Origin: Lachnoclostridium sp. UBA3320
GTDB lineage: Bacteria > Bacillota > Clostridia > Lachnospirales > Lachnospiraceae
Length of the DNA stretch: 10,793 bases
NCBI GenBank assembly: GCA_002361175.1
Contig: DESG01000027.1
Location: 515 to 11,307 of the forward strand
Direction of reading: 5' to 3'
In this document: positions 6,855 to 10,793 of the stretch, piece after piece
Numbering within the stretch: position 1 is the first letter of the stretch
How the letters are laid out: the number at the start of each line of letters is the position of its first letter
The notes under the pieces: model-generated
The model's database searches: none
The model's input: the letters and a program-made list of their open reading frames with translations, nothing else
What the model was told of the DNA's origin: nothing
Program-made: the position numbers and the translations under genes

Positions 6855-8011
6855 TCCAGTGCCTCCAATATTCCGTTATAAATTCCCTCTGCCATCTTTT
6901 TCTGACCATTTTTCGTTACAATATATTTTAAATCAGATTTATTTGACATATATCCAACTTCTACAATAGATGCTGGTACATTTGAATGGTGCATAATATA
7001 AAGCCCCTCTCTTCTGATTACTCCACGCTTCTTATTATTAACTTTTCCTGCAACATTTTCAAGAAGAATTTCAGCAAGTTTTTTATTACTTAACTTTGAA
7101 TTATGCGGTTTTCTCTTTGAATACAGCACCTCTATACCATAAGGTGCGCTATCTCCATACTCTGAAGAATTACAATGTATACTTATAAATAAATCCGCTT
7201 TTAAACTGTTAGCAAGTTTGGTCCTTGCCGCTTTGCTTATAGTTTTATCTGTAAGGCGTGTATAGTATGCTTTTATGCCAGAATCAGAACTGTCTAAAAG
7301 AGTTTTAAGTTCTTTTAAGATAATGAGGTTATAATTTTTCTCATAGTGTCCTCTAAAGGACTTTGTACCTTCATCAATACCGCCATGACCTGCATCTATG
7401 ACTATTATTTTATCATATATCTTACTAGGAACTGCAAGTGAAATATAATAAGCATCATCTGTCTCTAAAAGCTCAGGTGCATAAAGCCGTTTAGTCTTTA
7501 TCTTTATATCTGTCTTATACTTACCATTTTTCCCCTTTTCTGATATAATACTAAAACTTTTCACAGGGTCTTTTTTATTATTCTCATCTGCCTTGCCAAT
7601 AAACGTACTACCTTTATTATACCTTATAATATCATTTTGTAAAAACCCTTTTTTTTCCATTCTGTCAATAGTGAGATTTATCTCTTGCTCCATATAGTTA
7701 TCATATAAATATACACTTGAGCCTGTAGACACCACGGATTTTGATATTTCAATATATGTATGGCTTCTTTTCTTAACATGCACTATATCTGTCTTTACAG
7801 ATTCTTCCCGTTCTACAATTTCCTCTTCTGCATCTGTCAGCTCTACTTCATCGGCGATAATTGAATTCTCAGCCATTGCTTTTGTTTTTGCCGCTTTGTC
7901 TTTTATAAAGTTTCCCTGGCGAAAAACAGAAATTGCCAGTACTAAAGCGAGAAGTATAATGCTTTGTACTGTAAATCTTTGCCATTTTCTTTTTTTTATC
8001 ACATAAGTCAT
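6851..8011 (-). CDS. Membrane-anchored N-acetylmuramoyl-L-alanine amidase (Amidase_3)
   Basis: Zinc peptidoglycan hydrolase that cuts the bond between N-acetylmuramate and the stem peptide. Of 386 residues, a basic N-terminus (KKRKWQR) precedes a single hydrophobic helix at about 14-31, giving an uncleaved signal anchor with the enzyme outside. An acidic region (about 55-72) follows. Then comes a beta-rich region (about 75-195) with no family I can name, possibly an AMIN-like targeting domain. The catalytic domain covers about 200-386 with the expected zinc and catalytic residues: His209 in DAGHGG, Glu224 in YEKN, His279 in SIHCN, and Glu351 in VEVGYMSN. CwlD- and AmiC-type amidases share this core, and the exact role (division, sporulation, turnover) cannot be read here. 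The ATG at 8011 has only a weak GTAGGG ribosome site. The gene heads an operon with rdgB and yfcE. Confidence 0.93.
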   Translation of the reverse strand: MTYVIKKRKWQRFTVQSIILLALVLAISVFRQGNFIKDKAAKTKAMAENSIIADEVELTDAEEEIVEREESVKTDIVHVKKRSHTYIEISKSVVSTGSSVYLYDNYMEQEINLTIDRMEKKGFLQNDIIRYNKGSTFIGKADENNKKDPVKSFSIISEKGKNGKYKTDIKIKTKRLYAPELLETDDAYYISLAVPSKIYDKIIVIDAGHGGIDEGTKSFRGHYEKNYNLIILKELKTLLDSSDSGIKAYYTRLTDKTISKAARTKLANSLKADLFISIHCNSSEYGDSAPYGIEVLYSKRKPHNSKLSNKKLAEILLENVAGKVNNKKRGVIRREGLYIMHHSNVPASIVEVGYMSNKSDLKYIVTKNGQKKMAEGIYNGILEALE

Positions 8012-8045
8012 CTAATGTACCCTACTATCATGAGTTTACAATGCC

Positions 8046-8115
8046 ATCTGCCATATATCAGACGTACTGTCCAATATATTAAACATACATAGTATACAAT
8101 ATATCTGTCATATAT
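8046..8115 (-). repeat. Pair of near-identical 13-bp direct repeats around the amidase promoter
   Basis: On the minus strand the motif ATATATGRCAGAT occurs at 8103-8115 (R = A) and 8046-8058 (R = G), 57 bp apart. The first copy overlaps the end of the -35 box and the spacer; the second lies in the predicted 5' UTR. A looser relative, ATATATTGGACAG, lies between them. These could be binding sites for a regulator or chance in AT-rich DNA. Confidence 0.4.
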
Positions 8116-8119
8116 GCAA
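8091..8119 (-). promoter_or_regulatory. Sigma-A promoter of the amidase-rdgB-yfcE operon
   Basis: On the minus strand TTGCAT (8114-8119) and TATACT (8091-8096) are separated by exactly 17 bases. The expected start near 8084 gives a leader of about 70 bases before the amidase ATG. The promoter begins 25 bases past the stop of the 73-residue gene. No terminator lies between, so the two units may be partly co-transcribed. Confidence 0.7.
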
Positions 8120-8143
8120 GCAGACTAGTTTTATGGCGAGTAA

Positions 8144-8365
8144 TTAGTACTCTTTTACAATATCTTCCTTTGCCACATTGTATTTTTGCATAAATGCCTG
8201 TAAATCATTATCATTTCTTATAACCATAATATCATGAAACTTTCCTGTCTGTATTTCTTTAAACCCTGCAACTTTCTCTCCTGTACATATACTTGCACGA
8301 ATTACAGGTTTTTGACTGCTTTTATCATATGGCTCAACTCGCTGCTTTTTACTAAAACCAAACAT
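8144..8365 (-). CDS. Conserved-looking small protein of unknown function (73 aa)
   Basis: I cannot assign a function. The protein begins MFGFSKK and continues with a basic, proline-containing stretch, then a compact core with KPVIRASICTGE (19-30), VAGFK (32-36), TGKF (40-43) and IMVIRNDNDL (46-55). It ends in a likely helix rich in Lys, Glu and Tyr. There is no signal peptide, membrane segment or DNA-binding motif, and one cysteine (Cys27). The core reads like a folded cytoplasmic domain with beta strands and a final helix, not a random ORF. From memory, similar short proteins occur in gut Clostridia and are sometimes labelled aspartate dehydrogenase; nothing here supports that enzyme. The ATG at 8365 has GGTGAT five bases upstream and AAGGA further out. 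It sits alone between the surface-protein terminator and the amidase promoter. Confidence 0.8.
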   Translation of the reverse strand: MFGFSKKQRVEPYDKSSQKPVIRASICTGEKVAGFKEIQTGKFHDIMVIRNDNDLQAFMQKYNVAKEDIVKEY

Positions 8366-8410
8366 TGCTTATCACCGTCCTTAATATTTTTTTACTTTTA
8401 CCTTCAAAGA

Positions 8411-8447
8411 AACCCATCCTTAACAAGTAAATGTATAAGGATGGGTT
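8411..8447 (-). terminator. Rho-independent terminator after the LRR protein gene
   Basis: AACCCATCCTTA (8436-8447 read on the minus strand) pairs perfectly over 12 bases with TAAGGATGGGTT (8411-8422), around a 13-base loop. The minus-strand transcript then reads UCUUUG, giving a short U-rich tail. It lies 10 bp after the LRR gene stop and before the 73-residue gene. The plus-strand side lacks a T-run, so it acts mainly for minus-strand transcripts. Confidence 0.75.
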
Positions 8448-8457
8448 ATATATTAAA

Positions 8458-9246
8458 TTACAGAATCTCTTCTGTTATTTCACCTTCTATAGAATCCCAA
8501 AATTCTGAGATTGAAATATTTGATGCCAGTTTATTTACAGTGTCACCTTCCATATAAACCCCAGGATTACATTCTATTGTTCTGCTTTCTTTATCTGAAA
8601 AGTTAATAATAACTCTTAGCGTTCTGCCTCCAGATATCATATCTTCATTTTCTGCCTTTATTCCACTGTCAAAAAGCAGTAAAGATTCGTAGATTTTGTC
8701 AAAATCAGAACTATTAACTACTATTTTCTTTTCAGCATAGCACGGATATGTACCAGCTGTATACATATAGCATTCTATACCTGTGATATTGTACTTTGAA
8801 GCTGTTGGCTCTTCATTAGAATTATTACTATTTTTTATCTTACATGGAATATTTTTCTTTTTAGCAAATTTCAATGCATATGTTCCTTTCTGTGTAATAA
8901 TGGTTAAATTTTTACACTTATCAAAAGCATTGCTTGCAATCTTTTTAACTGAAGCTGAAATTTCTATTTTTTTCAGCTTTGTACAGCCTTTAAATGCAGA
9001 TGATTTAATCTGTGTTACACCATCACTAATTATTATTTTTTTAACTTTTTTATTATCTGCAAATGCTTTCTTTCCTATAACTTTTATCTTATTTGGAACT
9101 AAAACAGATGTATTACTTCCACTGTAACCTTGCAATACAGTTCCTTTTATATTAAACCTTGATTCAGCATTAGATTGAAAAGCATTACATATAAGTATAC
9201 ATGCCAGTATAATTACTCCTATAAAAGACTTTTTAAAAAAACGCAT
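8458..9246 (-). CDS. Secreted BspA-type leucine-rich repeat protein with unassigned C-terminal domain
   Basis: The N-terminus (RFFKK then a hydrophobic stretch to about residue 23) is a signal peptide, with likely cleavage after Ser-Asn-Ala (residue 27). Residues about 45-138 hold about three BspA/LRR_5 repeats of about 23 residues: IGKKAFADNKKVKKIIIS, IKSSAFKGCTKLKKIEIS, then IASNAFDKCKNL. They end in the typical cap GTYALKFAKKKNIPC. A short Asn/Ser/Glu linker (139-150) leads to a C-terminal domain (about 151-262) that I do not recognise, with a Gly-rich SGGRTLRVIINF strand. No LPXTG or membrane anchor is visible. BspA-like LRRs occur in surface adhesins, but the ligand here is unknown. The start is placed at 9246 (262 residues, AGGGG eight bases upstream). 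The longer in-frame ATG at 9285 would put 13 odd residues before the signal peptide. It follows the BIG2 gene by 48 bp. Confidence 0.88.
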   Translation of the reverse strand: MRFFKKSFIGVIILACILICNAFQSNAESRFNIKGTVLQGYSGSNTSVLVPNKIKVIGKKAFADNKKVKKIIISDGVTQIKSSAFKGCTKLKKIEISASVKKIASNAFDKCKNLTIITQKGTYALKFAKKKNIPCKIKNSNNSNEEPTASKYNITGIECYMYTAGTYPCYAEKKIVVNSSDFDKIYESLLLFDSGIKAENEDMISGGRTLRVIINFSDKESRTIECNPGVYMEGDTVNKLASNISISEFWDSIEGEITEEIL

Positions 9247-9294
9247 ATTCACTGCCCCTTTCGTGAAGCCACAGTATACACACACTATCCAACC

Positions 9295-10793
9295 TTACTC
9301 TTGAACTATAATATCAATAGTTCCCTCTGGCACTGTCTGACCTTTTGGCACACCGCCTGTTGCTTTTACTGTTATTTTATAAGTGCCAACAGCAGCTTTC
9401 TTAGCAACCTTAACAACTCCTTTGCCATTAACTGAAACATTTTTCTTACTGCTGCTGCTCCATTTAAGCTTCATTTTATCTTTATTAAATGGCTCCTGTC
9501 CCCCATTAAATATAATTTTTTCCTTTAAATTAGATGTTTCTGACTTTTTAAGGTTAAGTGAAGCAGAAGAAAATGTAACTGATATTACTGGTACACAAGT
9601 AACTCGTATTGTATCTTTAACCTTATAGCTTTTGCTTGATTTATCATAACTATCTGCTGCAAAAACTGTCACATAAGTTATACCTGGTCCTTTTGGCTTT
9701 AATATACCTTTGCTGTTTACAGAAGCAATTCTGCCTCCCTTTCTATCCTTTTTACCTGTGTTATCCGTAATCATCCATTTTAACTTTGTATTAGTAGGCT
9801 GGTCATCAGATTTTCCCTCATTAAATGAAACACCTAACTCCACAGAACCCTTCTTATCTGTAAAAGAAACACTACGGCTGTTTAATTCTATATCATAACT
9901 TAAATTATATGATGTTGTTGGTCTTTTATAGGTTTTTGTCTTAACTGTAGGATTTTTCCTAATTATCTTCGTATAGGCAGCAACAGCGTCAAGCCTTAAC
10001 TTTTCTCCTCTGTTATTAGAAGATGATACCTGTTTTACATATAGCTCACAGCCATCTTTTCCATCTTGACCTATAGGAGTTAATTTAATATTGTCAGCAG
10101 TTCCTACACTTAACTTCCATTCTATCTTTTCAGGTGAAAGTCTTTTCATAGCATTACTTAAAGAAATTTTGTATGTATTATATTTATAAAGCTTTTTAGG
10201 CAACTTGTCAAATGTACACTCTATAATTTCGCCAGTATGTGACTGTACATTTACAACACAACTCGCTGACTTGCCGCTAATTGTTGTTGCAGTAACAGTA
10301 GTAGTACCTTCTCCAACACCTTTGACATTGCCACCTTCATCAACAGTTGCAACAGCAGAACCACTTGCAGTCCAGACAACATAATCGTCCGTATCTTCAG
10401 GTGTTAAAACAGCTTCAATTTTCTTAGTACTTCCTATAGAAAGATTTATTTCATCTTCTGATAATGTAATCGTCTCCGCAGGTTTTTGTAAGTCAACATG
10501 TATTTTAATACTATCCCTACCTGTTCCTGCAAACGCTGACGCTGTTATAACCGCATCACCTGGACGAACTGCTGTAATCACACCACCAGTAGTAACCGTA
10601 GCAACACTTTTATTATCAGAAGCATACACAACTGTATCATTAGTATCAGACGGCTCAACAGACATATTTCCATCAGAAGAAAGGTCGTAAGTCTCCCCTG
10701 CCTTCATTGTATGCTCTGAATCTTTAATATCAATCCTTGTAATAGGCTTCTCGACATCATTTATTGTATATGCCTTAATACGCAGATTCGCTT
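9295..10793 (-). CDS. Large surface protein with repeated bacterial Ig-like (BIG2) domains, 3' part
   Basis: The reading frame is open to the right edge of the window, so the true start lies outside; the ATG at 10707 is internal to a domain. About 498 residues are visible. The first ~16 end a preceding domain. Two clear BIG2 domains follow, at about 10743-10486 (ITRIDI, YASDNKSVATV, GGVITAVRPG) and 10479-10240 (ETITLS, PEDTDDYVVWTASGSAVATV, GTTTVTA). A middle stretch of about 100 residues (about 10239-9920) is less typical. Two divergent Ig-like modules end the protein: about 9900-9590 (KLKWMIT, IASVNSKGILKPKGPG, TYVTV) and about 9585-9295 (VTFSSASLNLKKSE, LKWSSSSKKNVSV, GTYKITVKA). It ends directly after the last strand, with no sorting signal, so any anchor must be N-terminal or noncovalent. 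Such proteins are usually extracellular spacers or adhesins. The LRR protein gene follows. Confidence 0.88.
   Translation of the reverse strand, partial: ANLRIKAYTINDVEKPITRIDIKDSEHTMKAGETYDLSSDGNMSVEPSDTNDTVVYASDNKSVATVTTGGVITAVRPGDAVITASAFAGTGRDSIKIHVDLQKPAETITLSEDEINLSIGSTKKIEAVLTPEDTDDYVVWTASGSAVATVDEGGNVKGVGEGTTTVTATTISGKSASCVVNVQSHTGEIIECTFDKLPKKLYKYNTYKISLSNAMKRLSPEKIEWKLSVGTADNIKLTPIGQDGKDGCELYVKQVSSSNNRGEKLRLDAVAAYTKIIRKNPTVKTKTYKRPTTSYNLSYDIELNSRSVSFTDKKGSVELGVSFNEGKSDDQPTNTKLKWMITDNTGKKDRKGGRIASVNSKGILKPKGPGITYVTVFAADSYDKSSKSYKVKDTIRVTCVPVISVTFSSASLNLKKSETSNLKEKIIFNGGQEPFNKDKMKLKWSSSSKKNVSVNGKGVVKVAKKAAVGTYKITVKATGGVPKGQTVPEGTIDIIVQE

Noticed and set aside
9247..9285. Thirteen-residue extension of the LRR protein from the ATG at 9285
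   Set aside because: It would place Cys/Tyr-rich residues before a normal signal peptide, and a ribosome site is found in front of the ATG at 9246.
10705..10707. ATG at 10707 as the start of the BIG2 protein
   Set aside because: The frame stays open to the window edge and the residues before it (ITRIDI and following) are the first strand of the same BIG2 domain. There is no signal peptide after this ATG, so the gene begins outside the window.

Overview
The window is a stretch of low-GC chromosomal DNA in which every supported gene lies on the minus strand, so transcription runs from high to low coordinates. The combination suggests a motile gut or rumen Lachnospiraceae-type Firmicute (Clostridia): AT-rich DNA with frequent ATA isoleucine codons, good AGGAGG-like ribosome binding sites, consensus sigma-A promoters, a long-form serine acetyltransferase, a T. 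maritima-like CheA with a P2 domain, and Ig-like (BIG2) and BspA-type leucine-rich repeat (LRR) surface proteins. This assignment is inference from gene types and composition; no 16S or marker phylogeny is available.

Layout in transcription order. (1) 10793-8458: the 3' part of a large secreted BIG2-domain protein that runs off the right edge, then a small secreted LRR protein, closed by a hairpin terminator at 8411-8447. (2) 8365-8144: a 73-residue conserved-looking protein of unknown function. (3) 8011-5763: a membrane-anchored N-acetylmuramoyl-L-alanine amidase, then rdgB (XTP/dITP pyrophosphatase) and a YfcE-type metallophosphoesterase. The three reading frames overlap or abut, and a good promoter lies in front of the amidase. 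(4) 5711-1193: a four-gene chemotaxis cluster cheR-cheB-cheY-cheA with gaps of 26-58 bp, ending at a hairpin at 1144-1182. (5) 1069-146: serine acetyltransferase with its own promoter. (6) 51-1: the 5' part of a tRNA-Ser(UGA) gene with a strong extended -10 promoter, cut by the left edge.

How the parts work together. CheA takes signals from receptors (not in this window) and phosphorylates CheY and CheB. CheR adds and CheB removes receptor methyl groups for adaptation. The cluster has no cheW, cheC, cheD, receptor or flagellar gene, so those must lie elsewhere. The amidase-rdgB-yfcE unit combines cell-wall hydrolysis with housekeeping nucleotide and phosphoester chemistry. The surface proteins are probably cell-surface or adhesion proteins.

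No stretch over 300 bases lacks a gene. The longest gaps are 8012-8143 (promoter and short repeats) and 1070-1192 (terminator and promoter). I see no mobile element, CRISPR array, riboswitch or toxin-antitoxin pair. This is mostly an ordinary core-genome region. The parts least explained are the 73-residue protein, the C-terminal half of the LRR protein, and the middle region of the amidase.
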